Below are positions 17,460-26,813 of a DNA stretch of 64,000 bases, piece by piece. The position numbers were made by a program, and so were the translations under genes. Position 1 is the first letter of the stretch; each line of letters opens with the position of its first letter. Source of the DNA: an uncultured Lachnospiraceae bacterium. Its GTDB lineage: Bacteria; Bacillota; Clostridia; Lachnospirales; Lachnospiraceae. Below the pieces are notes generated by a model, which saw only the letters and a program-made list of their open reading frames with translations, searched no databases and was not told where the DNA came from. The stretch covers positions 128,988 through 192,987 of the forward strand of contig URUY01000002.1 in the NCBI GenBank assembly GCA_900551115.1, in the 5' to 3' direction.

Positions 17460-18452
17460 TTAGTCTTCTTTGTAGCCTGCCAAAAATTCTACATATTTTC
17501 CGGTTCCGATGGCTACTGCAGTCATGGGATCTTCTGCCGTCATGGTATTGATACCGGTCTTGGCTGAAATCAAATCCTCCAGACCACGCAGCAGGCTGCC
17601 GCCGCCGGTGAGTACAATACCTCTGTCTGCAATATCTGCTGCCAGTTCGGGCGGCGTCTTTTCCAGCACGCTGTGAATCGTTTCCACTATCTGTGCCGTA
17701 GTCTCCTTGAGCGCCTCTTCCGTTTCTTCTGAAGAAACCGTGACTGTCTTGGGTAAGCCTGTTACCAGATTACGTCCCCTGACATCCATATAATCCACTT
17801 CTGCCCTTTTATAGGCGGAACCTATTTTTATTTTAATATCCTCCGCTGTTCTTTCACCAATCAGCAGATTATGTTTCTTACGCATATAACGTACAATGGC
17901 TTCGTCAAAGTCATCGCCGGCTATCTTAATGGATGCGCTGACTACCGTACCGCCCAAAGAAATAACCGCAATATCGGAGGTACCTCCGCCGATATCCACA
18001 ATCATATTGCCGCAGGGCTTGGAAATATCGATGCCTGCGCCGATTGCTGCTGCGATAGGCTCCTCAATAATGGACACCTCTCTGGCACCTGCCTGATAGG
18101 TTGCATCTTCAACAGCCTTCTTTTCCACTTCGGTTACACCGCTGGGAACACAGACTGCGATACGGGGCTTACGGAAGGTTCTTCTTCCGAGCGCCTTTTG
18201 GATAAAATACTTCATCATCTTTTCCGTAACTGTATAATTTGAGATAACGCCCTGTCTAAGCGGTCTTACCGCAATAATATTGCCGGGTGTCCTTCCCAGC
18301 ATGAGGCGTGCGTCCTCACCAATAGCCTTTATTTTATTTGTATCTCTATCAAAAGCTACAACCGACGGCTCTTTTAAAACAACTCCCTTGCCTCTGATGT
18401 AAACCAATATACTGGCTGTGCCTAAATCGATTCCGATATCTGTATACTGCAT
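17460..18452 (-). CDS. mbl: MreB/Mbl-family cell-shape actin homologue
   Basis: Bacterial actin of 330 aa that forms membrane-associated filaments and guides lateral wall synthesis. The nucleotide-binding phosphate-1 motif DIGIDLGTASI is at the N-terminus, the phosphate-2 motif is in NMIVDIGGGTSDIAVISLGG, and the adenosine loop is in GIVLTGGGSLLRGL. ATG 18452 has AAAGGGG six bases ahead and starts the conserved core. Its position ahead of two FlgF/FlgG-type genes is the mbl-flhO-flhP order of Bacillus, which is why Mbl is preferred over MreB; there is no mreC or mreD here. A TATAAT at 18509-18504 is a likely -10 box. Confidence 0.9.
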   Translation of the reverse strand: MQYTDIGIDLGTASILVYIRGKGVVLKEPSVVAFDRDTNKIKAIGEDARLMLGRTPGNIIAVRPLRQGVISNYTVTEKMMKYFIQKALGRRTFRKPRIAVCVPSGVTEVEKKAVEDATYQAGAREVSIIEEPIAAAIGAGIDISKPCGNMIVDIGGGTSDIAVISLGGTVVSASIKIAGDDFDEAIVRYMRKKHNLLIGERTAEDIKIKIGSAYKRAEVDYMDVRGRNLVTGLPKTVTVSSEETEEALKETTAQIVETIHSVLEKTPPELAADIADRGIVLTGGGSLLRGLEDLISAKTGINTMTAEDPMTAVAIGTGKYVEFLAGYKED

Positions 18453-18550
18453 AAACTTACCCCTTTCTATGGTAACCTGGCTTTTCAAAACACATTCCAA
18501 GTTATTATAACCTAAATTCCGCCATTTTCATAGGGGTTTCATAAAAATTT

Positions 18551-18600
18551 AAAAAAGAAACGCAAGAAACAGAACAGTTCCTTCTGTTCTTTTCCTGCGT
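18551..18600 (-). terminator. terminator of uvrB-uvrA
   Basis: An imperfect 16-bp stem (18561-18577 with 18584-18599) precedes a T-rich tract on the reverse strand, about 60 bp after the uvrA stop. It separates uvrA from mbl. Confidence 0.65.
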
Positions 18601-18661
18601 CCTTGCTTTTGTAATATTTTTATCGGCCATTTGCATGGTATACTTTAGGGCAATTTTTATT

Positions 18662-21532
18662 TTATCTCTCTTTTCCGTTTTGTCCCTTTTTAAGCATCTT
18701 TTTTATATAGCTTCCGGTATAGGATGCCGGATTTTCCGCAACCTCTTCAGGCGTTCCCTGTGCAACAACCGTACCGCCGCCGTCACCGCCCTCCGGTCCG
18801 ATATCGATAATATAGTCAGCCGTCTTAATTACGTCCAGATTATGCTCGATAATCACTACCGTATTGCCGCCGTCTGCCAGCTTCTGCAATATCTCTATGA
18901 GCTTGTGTACATCGGCGAAATGCAGACCGGTGGTCGGCTCGTCCAAAATATATATTGTCCTGCCCGTGCTTCTTTTACTCAGCTCCGATGCCAGCTTGAT
19001 TCGCTGTGCTTCACCGCCCGACAGCTCAGTAGACGGCTGTCCCAATTTCACATAGGATAAGCCTACATCATTCAGCGTTTCTATCTTTCTGCGTATGGAC
19101 GGTACATTTTCAAAAAAGGGTACTGCTTCCTCCACCGTCATATTCAAAACATCATAGATACTCTTCCCCTTGTACCTGACTTCCAGAGTCTCTCTATTGT
19201 AACGTTTGCCGCCGCAGACCTCACAGGGTACATAAACATCCGGCAGAAAGTGCATCTCTATTTTAATAATGCCGTCTCCGCTGCAGGCTTCACAGCGTCC
19301 GCCCTTTACATTAAAGCTGAAACGTCCCTTTTTGTAGCCTTTTGCCTTGGCATCTGCCGTAGAAGCAAATAAATCCCTGATCTGATCAAACACGCCGGTA
19401 TAGGTGGCCGGATTGGAACGGGGCGTGCGCCCTATGGGCGACTGGTCGATATTAATTACCTTGTCAAGCTGCTCCACGCCTTTTATTCCCTTGTGTCTGC
19501 CGGGAATCGTTCTGGCACGGTTTAAGCTTTTTGCCAGATGCTTATAAAGGATTTCATTAACCAGCGAACTCTTCCCAGAACCTGACACGCCTGTCACTAC
19601 CGTCATGACACCCAGCGGAAAATCCACATCAATATTTTTCAGGTTATTTTCCTGTGCGCCCAGTACCGTAAGCTTTCCTACGGGGGTTCTGCGTTTCTGC
19701 GGTACCGGTATCCTCTTTTCACCGCTCAGATACTGTCCGGTAACGGATTCCGGCACCTTCATGATTTCCTCTGCCGTTCCGCAGGCTACTACCTGTCCGC
19801 CGTGAGAGCCTGCTCCCGGCCCGATGTCCACAATATAATCTGCCGCAAACATGGTATCCTCATCATGCTCCACTACTAACAGCGTATTTCCCAAATTCTT
19901 CAAATTCTTTAATGCGTTCAGTAGCTTATCGTTATCACGCTGATGAAGGCCGATGCTCGGCTCATCCAAAATATAGCATACACCCACAAGCCCGGAACCT
20001 ATCTGTGTAGCCAGACGGATACGCTGGGCCTCTCCGCCGGACAGCGTACCGGTTGCTCTTGCCAAAGACAGATAACTCAGTCCCACGTTTACTAAAAATC
20101 CTACTCTTGCCCTGATTTCCTTTAAAATCTGCTTTCCAATCAGCTCCTGCACCGGAGTCAGCTGCATTTCCTGTAAAAAAGCCTGCAGCTTATCGATAGA
20201 CATGGAGGTGATTTCATAAATATTCTTATCGCATACCGTAACAGCTAACGATTCTCGCTTTAACCTCATACCGCCGCAGACCTTACAGGGTGTTATCCGC
20301 ATAAAGGCCTCGTATTCCTGTTTCATAATGTCAGAGCCGGTTTCACGGTACTTACGTTCTACATTTTTAATAAGTCCTTCAAAAGCCACCGGATATACGC
20401 CGCTTCCCCGCTGTCCTTCATAATGCACATCCACCTTTTTGCCGTCCGTACCGTGTAAAAGAATATATTTTACCTTGTCCGGGTACTGTTCAAAGGGAGT
20501 GTCCAAATCAAAGTGATACTCCTTACAGAGCGCCTGTAAAACTGCATTGGTAAAGCTTCCCTTATCTGCGCAGGACTGCCATCCCATAACGGCGATTGCT
20601 CCCTGACTGATGCTGAGCGTCTGATCCGGTATCATCAGTTCCACGTCAAATTCCATTTTATAGCCCAGCCCAAAGCATTCCGGGCAGGCGCCGAAAGGGT
20701 TATTAAAGGAAAAGCTCCGGGGTTCAATTTCATTGATGCTGATGCCGCAGTCCGGGCAGGAAAAGCTTTGACTGAAGTTCATGGGCACACCGTCAATTAC
20801 ATCAACCTCCAACAGCCCCTCAGAAAGCTCCAGCACGCTTTCCACGGAGTCTGTCAGACGGCGTTCTATGCCTTCCTTCACCACAAGTCTGTCCACTACC
20901 ACTTCAATATTGTGCTTAATATTTTTATCCAGCTTGATTTCTTCAGAAAGCTCATACAGGCTGCCGTCTACCCGGACCCTGACATAACCGCTGCGTTTTG
21001 CCCGTTCAAACACCTTGGCATGCTCGCCCTTTCGGCCTCGTACCACCGGCGCCAAAAGCTGTATTCTGGTCCCCTCCGCAAGGTTCATAATCTGATCTAC
21101 CATCTGGTCCACGCTCTGTTTTGCAATCTCCCTGCCACATTTGGGACAGTGGGGAATACCGATTCTGGCATAAAGCAGACGGAAATAGTCATAGATTTCC
21201 GTCACCGTACCTACCGTTGAACGGGGATTGCGGTTTGTGGACTTCTGATCAATGGAAATTGCCGGCGAAAGTCCTTCGATTTTTTCTACATTGGGCTTTT
21301 CCATCTGTCCCAAAAACTGTCTCGCATAGGAGGACAGGGATTCCATATACCGGCGCTGCCCCTCTGCATATATGGTATCAAAGGCCAATGACGATTTTCC
21401 GGAGCCGGAAAGACCCGTCAGCACCACCAATTCATTCCTTGGAATATCCACATCAATATTTTTTAAATTATGCTCGCATGCCCCCCTGATTTTAATCCAT
21501 TCTCTGGGGCGCATTTTCTGTATTTCTTCCAT
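18662..21532 (-). CDS. uvrA: excinuclease ABC subunit A
   Basis: DNA-damage recognition ATPase of nucleotide excision repair, 956 aa. Two ABC modules are visible: Walker A GLSGSGKSSLAFD near residue 40 and GVSGSGKSSLVNE near 655, with ABC signatures TLSGGEAQRI and ELSGGEAQRI. Zinc-finger cysteine pairs occur (CPKCGREI, CPDCG, CEACSGDG with CEVCGGKRY). GGAGG lies six bases before ATG 21532. It follows uvrB by 87 bp, the usual Firmicutes uvrBA order. Confidence 0.98.
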   Translation of the reverse strand: MEEIQKMRPREWIKIRGACEHNLKNIDVDIPRNELVVLTGLSGSGKSSLAFDTIYAEGQRRYMESLSSYARQFLGQMEKPNVEKIEGLSPAISIDQKSTNRNPRSTVGTVTEIYDYFRLLYARIGIPHCPKCGREIAKQSVDQMVDQIMNLAEGTRIQLLAPVVRGRKGEHAKVFERAKRSGYVRVRVDGSLYELSEEIKLDKNIKHNIEVVVDRLVVKEGIERRLTDSVESVLELSEGLLEVDVIDGVPMNFSQSFSCPDCGISINEIEPRSFSFNNPFGACPECFGLGYKMEFDVELMIPDQTLSISQGAIAVMGWQSCADKGSFTNAVLQALCKEYHFDLDTPFEQYPDKVKYILLHGTDGKKVDVHYEGQRGSGVYPVAFEGLIKNVERKYRETGSDIMKQEYEAFMRITPCKVCGGMRLKRESLAVTVCDKNIYEITSMSIDKLQAFLQEMQLTPVQELIGKQILKEIRARVGFLVNVGLSYLSLARATGTLSGGEAQRIRLATQIGSGLVGVCYILDEPSIGLHQRDNDKLLNALKNLKNLGNTLLVVEHDEDTMFAADYIVDIGPGAGSHGGQVVACGTAEEIMKVPESVTGQYLSGEKRIPVPQKRRTPVGKLTVLGAQENNLKNIDVDFPLGVMTVVTGVSGSGKSSLVNEILYKHLAKSLNRARTIPGRHKGIKGVEQLDKVINIDQSPIGRTPRSNPATYTGVFDQIRDLFASTADAKAKGYKKGRFSFNVKGGRCEACSGDGIIKIEMHFLPDVYVPCEVCGGKRYNRETLEVRYKGKSIYDVLNMTVEEAVPFFENVPSIRRKIETLNDVGLSYVKLGQPSTELSGGEAQRIKLASELSKRSTGRTIYILDEPTTGLHFADVHKLIEILQKLADGGNTVVIIEHNLDVIKTADYIIDIGPEGGDGGGTVVAQGTPEEVAENPASYTGSYIKKMLKKGQNGKER

Positions 21533-21619
21533 CCTTAACCTCCATACCGGAATATTGCTTTGTAAAGCAAGCCTTATCCTCCGCCTGTTTTCATTCCGTT
21601 TTCCTCTGCTTATAAGCTG

Positions 21620-23605
21620 TTATTCCATATCATGCAATACTTTTTTTAATTCTGCCAGTCGGTCTCGCAGCTCTGCTGCCGCCTCAAAATTAAGATCTGC
21701 CGCCGCCTTCTGCATCCTCTTCTGCACATCGCCAATCAGCTTTTCCAGTTCCTTGCGGCTCATGGATTCGGGATCCTTTTCAAATTTGGCTTCTTCCTTT
21801 GTAACCACCTTGGAAATACTGATTAAATCACGCACCGCCTTCTTAATTGTCTGCGGCGTAATACCATGCTCTTCATTATATTTCTGCTGAATAGAGCGCC
21901 TTCGGTTGGTTTCCTCAATGGCCCCCTTCATGGAATCCGTCATATTATCCGCATACATGATAACATGTCCTTCGGCATTTCTGGCTGCACGCCCTACCGT
22001 CTGTATCAACGAAGTCTCCGAACGCAGAAAGCCTTCCTTATCAGCGTCCAAAATCGCCACTAGAGAAATTTCAGGAATATCCAGACCCTCTCGCAGAAGG
22101 TTGATACCCACCAGTACGTCAAAAACATCCAAACGCATATCACGGATAATCTCCGCGCGCTCCAGTGTATCAATATCCGAATGCAGATACTTTACCCTGA
22201 TGCCAACGTCATTCATATAATCCGTCAAATCCTCTGCCATCCGTTTTGTCAGCGTAGTAACCAACACCTTCCCCTGCCTGGCTGTTTCTTTTTTGATTTC
22301 CGAAAGCAGGTCGTCAATCTGTCCTTCTACGGGACGGACAAAAATCTCCGGGTCAAGCAGTCCGGTAGGACGGATAATCTGTTCTGCCCGAAGCAGCTCA
22401 TGGTCTGCCTCATAATCGGAAGGCGTTGCGGACACAAACATCATCTGGTCTATATGCTCTTCAAATTCAGAAAAATTAAGCGGACGGTTATCCAAAGCAG
22501 AAGGAAGCCTGAAGCCGTAATCCACCAGGGTAGTCTTACGGGAACGGTCTCCGGCATACATGCCGCGAATCTGCGGTACTGTAATATGGGACTCGTCTAC
22601 GATAATCAGATAATCGTCCCCAAAGTAATCCATAAGGCAGTGAGGCGGTTCTCCTTCCTTTGCGCCGCTTAAATGTCTGGAATAGTTTTCAATGCCGGAG
22701 CAGAAACCGGTCTCCCGCAGCATTTCAACATCAAAATTAGTCCTTTCCGATATGCGCTGCGCTTCTAAGAGCTTGTCCTCACCCTTAAAAAACCGTATGC
22801 GTTCCTCCAGCTCTTTCTCAATGTTATTGCAGGCAGTCTTAATCTTGTCCGCTGCCACGACATAATGGGAAGCAGGAAAAATGGCAACATGATTGAGCGT
22901 TGCATGTACCTGCCCTGTCAATGGGTCTGTTTCACAGATTCTGTCTATCTCATCTCCAAAGAATTCTATGCGGATAAGATAATCGCCGCCCTGGGCAGGA
23001 TATACCTCCACCACATCTCCCCTTACCCGGAAAGTGCCTCTCTGGATATCCATATCATTACGGTCATACTGGATGTCTATCAGCTCCCGTAGCACCTGGT
23101 CTCTGTCCTTGGTCATGCCGGGACGCAGGGATACAATCATTCCCTGATAATCATCAGGGCTTCCCAGACCATAGATACAGGATACACTGGCCACCACTAT
23201 TACATCCCTGCGCTCTGTCAAGGACGCAGTAGCAGAAAGACGGAGCCTGTCTATCTCTTCATTAATAGCTGAGTCCTTGGCAATATAGGTATCCGTAGAC
23301 GGTACATAGGCCTCCGGCTGATAATAATCGTAATAGGACACGAAATACTCCACCGCGTTCTCCGGGAAGAACTCCTTAAATTCGCCGTAGAGCTGTCCCG
23401 CAAGGGTCTTATTGTGGGCAATGATAAGCGTGGGTTTATTTAACGCCGCAATAATATTCGCCATAGTAAAGGTCTTGCCGGAACCGGTAACCCCTAAAAG
23501 CGTCTGAAACTGATTGCCTTCTTTAAAGCCCTGTACCAGCTCCGCAATGGCCTGGGGCTGGTCGCCGGTTGGCTGATAAGGGGCTTTTAAAACAAATTTA
23601 TTCAT
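21620..23605 (-). CDS. uvrB: excinuclease ABC subunit B
   Basis: Helicase-like damage-verification subunit, 661 aa. Walker A GVTGSGKTFTMAN is near residue 38, the beta-hairpin YYDYYQPEAYVP near 93, helicase motif VDESH, motif VI QTVGRAARNAEGH, and a C-terminal UVR domain (about 620-655) that contacts UvrA and UvrC. ATG 23605 has AGGAGG eight bases ahead; a TTG two codons earlier is less likely. Upstream lies a degenerate region containing part of a second, divergent uvrB (24059-24252). Confidence 0.98.
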   Translation of the reverse strand: MNKFVLKAPYQPTGDQPQAIAELVQGFKEGNQFQTLLGVTGSGKTFTMANIIAALNKPTLIIAHNKTLAGQLYGEFKEFFPENAVEYFVSYYDYYQPEAYVPSTDTYIAKDSAINEEIDRLRLSATASLTERRDVIVVASVSCIYGLGSPDDYQGMIVSLRPGMTKDRDQVLRELIDIQYDRNDMDIQRGTFRVRGDVVEVYPAQGGDYLIRIEFFGDEIDRICETDPLTGQVHATLNHVAIFPASHYVVAADKIKTACNNIEKELEERIRFFKGEDKLLEAQRISERTNFDVEMLRETGFCSGIENYSRHLSGAKEGEPPHCLMDYFGDDYLIIVDESHITVPQIRGMYAGDRSRKTTLVDYGFRLPSALDNRPLNFSEFEEHIDQMMFVSATPSDYEADHELLRAEQIIRPTGLLDPEIFVRPVEGQIDDLLSEIKKETARQGKVLVTTLTKRMAEDLTDYMNDVGIRVKYLHSDIDTLERAEIIRDMRLDVFDVLVGINLLREGLDIPEISLVAILDADKEGFLRSETSLIQTVGRAARNAEGHVIMYADNMTDSMKGAIEETNRRRSIQQKYNEEHGITPQTIKKAVRDLISISKVVTKEEAKFEKDPESMSRKELEKLIGDVQKRMQKAAADLNFEAAAELRDRLAELKKVLHDME

Positions 23606-23655
23606 GGCCAAAACCTCCTATAAAAAGTCTAAAGCTTTTTCTTTCTCACGTTTAC

Positions 23656-23943
23656 TCATTCTCCCTTAAGATATCTTTTCACTTCTCTATCAAACTCGGA
23701 AACATACTCCCGAATATCATCATTAAGAACAAATCCTTTAGTAATATATTCCTTCAATGTTTTCGTTGCCCATTGACGGAACTTTGTGGCTTTCTTGGAA
23801 TTAACCCTATACCCAACAGCAATAACAGCATCTAAATTATAACATTTTACATTTCTTGTAACCTTTCGATTACCTTCACTTTGAACTACAGAGAAATACT
23901 CGGTAGTTGCCTTTTCTTCTAACTCCTCTTCTATAATTTAAGT
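23656..23943 (-). pseudogene. RhuM-family fragment
   Basis: On the reverse strand the frame reads a recognisable RhuM-type core: TTEYFSVVQSEGNRKVTRNV, then YNLDAVIAVGYRVNSKKATK, then FRQWATKTLKEYITKGFVLN. RhuM-like proteins occur on mobile islands and are of uncertain function. The N-terminal third is missing, with an in-frame TAA just upstream of the core. The tail after GFVLN ends at a TGA at 23656 and does not resemble the usual family continuation, so the C-terminus is probably replaced. It sits directly upstream of intact uvrB, beside another gene remnant. Confidence 0.7.
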
Positions 23944-24058
23944 TTTACAAAATCGGAATTTCCGATTTTTCTTACATCTTTCAATCAAAAAAACTCTATA
24001 ATCTGCTTCACCGACACCGGACAATAACCATTCGCATCTACTCCTACATCATATCTTT

Positions 24059-24252
24059 TGAAACAAAGTACTCTACCGCGTTCTCCGGGAAGAACTCCTT
24101 AAATTCGCCATAGTAAAGGTCTTGCCGGAACCGGTAACCCCTAAAAGCGTCTGGAACTGATTGCCTTCTTTAAAGCCCTGTACCAGCTCCGCAATGGCCC
24201 GGGGCTGGTCGCCGGCGGACTGAAATTCTGAATGTAATACAAATCTATCCGT
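24059..24252 (-). pseudogene. second, divergent uvrB 5' fragment with internal deletion
   Basis: The reverse strand encodes FVLHSEFQ, then GDQPRAIAELVQGFKEGN and the Walker A stretch LLGVTGSGKTFTMAN, then after a frame break the segment FFPENAVEYFVS, all from the UvrB N-terminus. Against the intact gene, 76 bp between two ATTCGCC copies (23380-23386 and 23456-23462) are missing, leaving one copy at 24103-24109; the loss shifts the frame. Outside the Walker region many differences are at synonymous positions and the N-terminus differs (FVLHSEFQ instead of FVLKAPYQ). It is therefore more likely a remnant of another uvrB than a simple tandem copy. No ribosome site or full gene remains. Confidence 0.8.
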
Positions 24253-24265
24253 AATATTATCTCCA

Positions 24266-24306
24266 ATAAAAAGAGTATGATAACTGTCTACCACAGTATA
24301 TCATAC
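24266..24306 (-). terminator. terminator of phosphatase gene (bidirectional look)
   Basis: A 13-bp imperfect inverted repeat (24275-24287 with 24293-24306) is followed on the reverse strand by CTTTTTATT and on the forward strand by another T-rich run. It ends the phn-phosphatase transcript about 70 bp after the phosphatase stop. Confidence 0.65.
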
Positions 24307-24376
24307 CGTTTTTATTTTTGCAAACATTTGTTCTGTTTTTGTTCTTTCGGATTATCTCTTTCTATTCAAAAATGAT

Positions 24377-25138
24377 TCAGAAACAAATAACTTCTTTTTG
24401 CAGGCTTTCCACCTCACGCTCTGTCAGACCATTCTCATACAGCTTTTCCATCAGATTCTCTTCTTCTATACTTTTTAATAAGGAATCCATGGTTTCCGGA
24501 AGAGATTTGCTCAGTTCCTTAAAATTTTCTGCCAGAGAAGCACAGGTCTCTTTCCATGATGCCGAAACCTTCTCCATATATTTATTTTTTGAATTGTATA
24601 TGGCAGTTACCTGATAATCTGCAATAATGTCTTCTCTTTCCACCCCGCAGAGCAAGTAAATTAATGCCGATATTACGCCTGTCCTGTCCTTTCCGGCACT
24701 GCAGTGATATAGAACGGCTCCTCTTTCCAGCCCTTCTATAATTGCTTTTAAAACAGCAACTACTTTTCCCGTATTATTTGAAATGATATCTGAATATCCT
24801 TCCAACAGGCTTCTTCCGAAAGCATTGGCGGAACTCTCCTGAACAGAATCAAAATCTTTCAAATTAATATCTTCATTCATAAGCGGCATAGAAATTTTGC
24901 GGATGCCTTCCGGCACTTCATACTTCATAAACTCCTGCTCGCTGACAGACCTTAAATCCACTATGGTCCGTACCCCCATATCAAAAATCTCTTTCCACTC
25001 CTCTTCAGACAACATAAACGGGGTATCCGCCCTGTACAATTTGTGATATTGAAAAAAACCGCCATCCATACAGCCATAACCGCCCAAATCCCTGCAATTA
25101 TGCATATTGGAAAAGGGTATTCTTTTATAATCCTTCAC
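24377..25138 (-). CDS. tyrosine-protein / lipid-type phosphatase (Y_phosphatase3 family)
   Basis: A 253-aa cysteine phosphatase. The P-loop HCSAGKDRTG places the nucleophile at Cys146 and the phosphate-binding arginine at 152, and the general-acid region lies upstream. The N-terminal NCRDLGGY and LYRADTP motifs are typical of the family that includes Mycobacterium PtpB-like enzymes. The Lys-Asp within the P-loop is also seen in enzymes that accept phosphoinositides or phospho-serine/threonine, so the substrate cannot be fixed. It lies 27 bp after phnC and is probably the last gene of the transporter operon. Confidence 0.85.
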   Translation of the reverse strand: MKDYKRIPFSNMHNCRDLGGYGCMDGGFFQYHKLYRADTPFMLSEEEWKEIFDMGVRTIVDLRSVSEQEFMKYEVPEGIRKISMPLMNEDINLKDFDSVQESSANAFGRSLLEGYSDIISNNTGKVVAVLKAIIEGLERGAVLYHCSAGKDRTGVISALIYLLCGVEREDIIADYQVTAIYNSKNKYMEKVSASWKETCASLAENFKELSKSLPETMDSLLKSIEEENLMEKLYENGLTEREVESLQKEVICF

Positions 25139-25165
25139 TCTTTTTCCTCCTCGGTATACCGTCTT

Positions 25166-26017
25166 TTATACAGCACTTCTCTGCCTGCCGTCCATCTGCG
25201 GCATCAATATTTCCTTTCTGTCAGCCTCTTCCGGTTTTGTAAGAACCTTATTCGGCTCTTCTTCCTTTTCCACACGATAAATGTATTCCAGCATTTTATC
25301 ATCCAGTTCTTCCGGTTTTCCGTCGAAGACAATTTCTCCCTTTCTCATTCCGATAATCCTTGTTGCATATGTTTTGGCAATTTCCACCTGATGCAGATTC
25401 ACAATACAGGAAATTCCTCTCTTTTGACAGCTTGATTTCAAAGAATTCATAACTGTTTCAGAAGATTTCGGATCCAGTGAAGCAATGGGTTCATCCGCAA
25501 GAATCAACGCCGGCTTCTGTTCCAGTGCCCTGCATATGCCAACTCTTTGCTGCTGTCCGCCCGACAATTCGTCAGCACGGTTTCCCGCTTTTTCTTCCAG
25601 TCCCAGTTCTCCAAGAAGCTGCAGCGCCTCTTCCTTATCTTCTTCACTGTATCTGCCCAATATGCCATCCAAAACACTCATACGGTTCAATGCGCCATGA
25701 AGTACATTTTCCAGAACACTCACGCGGGTAATCAGATTATAATTCTGAAAAATCATTCCCATCTTGCCGCGCACTTTTCTCAACTCCCGCTCCTTCAAAC
25801 CCGTAATTTCTCTTCCTTCAAACCTTATCTCGCCGGAAGTGGGGGTAATCAGCCGGTTCAGGCTTCTCAAAAAAGTAGATTTTCCTGCACCGCTGGGTCC
25901 GATTACAACAATAAATTCGCCCTTTTCAATGATAAGGTTAACCTGATTCAGGCCAACCGTTCCATTAGAATAGACTTTTCCAAGATTTTTTAATTCTACA
26001 ATCACATTATTATTCAT
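25166..26017 (-). CDS. phnC: phosphonate-type ABC transporter ATPase
   Basis: ATP-binding subunit of a PhnCDE importer for phosphonates, phosphite or related phospho-compounds; 283 aa. Walker A GPSGAGKSTFLRSL is near residue 37, the signature is ELSGGQQQRVGICRAL, and Walker B is LILADEPIASLD. ATG 26017 is preferred to 26026 because AAGGA then has normal spacing. It overlaps the upstream permease by eight bases. A C-terminal extension of about 30 residues goes beyond the usual PhnC end. Confidence 0.9.
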   Translation of the reverse strand: MNNNVIVELKNLGKVYSNGTVGLNQVNLIIEKGEFIVVIGPSGAGKSTFLRSLNRLITPTSGEIRFEGREITGLKERELRKVRGKMGMIFQNYNLITRVSVLENVLHGALNRMSVLDGILGRYSEEDKEEALQLLGELGLEEKAGNRADELSGGQQQRVGICRALEQKPALILADEPIASLDPKSSETVMNSLKSSCQKRGISCIVNLHQVEIAKTYATRIIGMRKGEIVFDGKPEELDDKMLEYIYRVEKEEEPNKVLTKPEEADRKEILMPQMDGRQRSAV

Positions 26018-26813
26018 TTCGATCATTCCTTAATTGTTTTCTAATCTTTGTTGTTCCAAATTCCAATGCATACATAACTGTAAGAACCACAATCAGACAT
26101 GCTGATAATTCTCCAAATTTGTACGCTTTTATATACCTTGAAATCATATAACCGATACCGCCGCAGCCTACCAGACCGAGAACTGTGGATTCTGATACAC
26201 TCATTTCAAAACGGAAAGCCGCAACTGCCAGAAGACTTGTTTTGCACATTGGCAGGAATCCTTTCATTACCATTACCGGCCATGGAGTACCCAATGCCGT
26301 CATGGTTTCTTTAATATTCCTGCCGCAGGTCTCAATCTGATTGGCAAACGTTTTGGAAAGATACGCAATTGTCGGAAGTGCCAGCCCCAGTACTGCTGCA
26401 GTAGCGCCAAAACCAGCACTTGCCACTGCAAGAAGAACCCATACCGTTATAGGAATCGTGCGTATCACAATGCAGACACTGCCAAGAATTCCTTTGACCC
26501 ACTTAGAAGGTGTCGTATTTCCTGCGATGAGAAAACCTATTACCAGTGAAATAACAGCACTGATTACAATTCCTATTGCAGCAATAGCAAGGGTCATAAC
26601 CATAGAATCAACCACCATAGGCATAACTGCCCAGGATATCTTCATCATTTTTCCTAAGACCGAAGGAATCTTTTGAAATCCTTCCCCAAATAAAGCCCAG
26701 TCAAAATCAATTTTGTAACAGGAGAACGCCGTTAAAACCAGGGCAATGGTCCAAAATATTATTTGTTTTCTCTGTGTTGGGCGATGTCCCACATAAATTT
26801 TCTTTTTTTTCAC
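26010..26813 (-). CDS. phnE: phosphonate-type ABC transporter permease (second)
   Basis: Integral membrane permease of 267 aa with about six transmembrane helices and the binding-protein-dependent EAA-like loop (ETMTALGTPWPVMVMKGFLP). It starts with GTG at 26813, overlapping the stop of the first permease by four bases (GTGA). Paired PhnE permeases form the heteromeric channel in many Firmicutes phn operons. Membership is clear from fold and position between the first phnE and phnC. Confidence 0.88.
   Translation of the reverse strand: MKKKKIYVGHRPTQRKQIIFWTIALVLTAFSCYKIDFDWALFGEGFQKIPSVLGKMMKISWAVMPMVVDSMVMTLAIAAIGIVISAVISLVIGFLIAGNTTPSKWVKGILGSVCIVIRTIPITVWVLLAVASAGFGATAAVLGLALPTIAYLSKTFANQIETCGRNIKETMTALGTPWPVMVMKGFLPMCKTSLLAVAAFRFEMSVSESTVLGLVGCGGIGYMISRYIKAYKFGELSACLIVVLTVMYALEFGTTKIRKQLRNDRNE

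Noticed and set aside
17373..17460. Gap between mbl and flgF as a possible c-di-GMP riboswitch
   Set aside because: At 87 bases it lacks the conserved GEMM core and pairing; only a 6-bp hairpin near the ribosome site is present.
24073..24294. A 73-codon frame with an intact UvrB Walker A motif, as a possible small ATPase gene
   Set aside because: Its apparent start lies in a terminator hairpin, there is no ribosome site, and it ends by frameshift at a 76-bp deletion relative to uvrB. It is a gene fragment.
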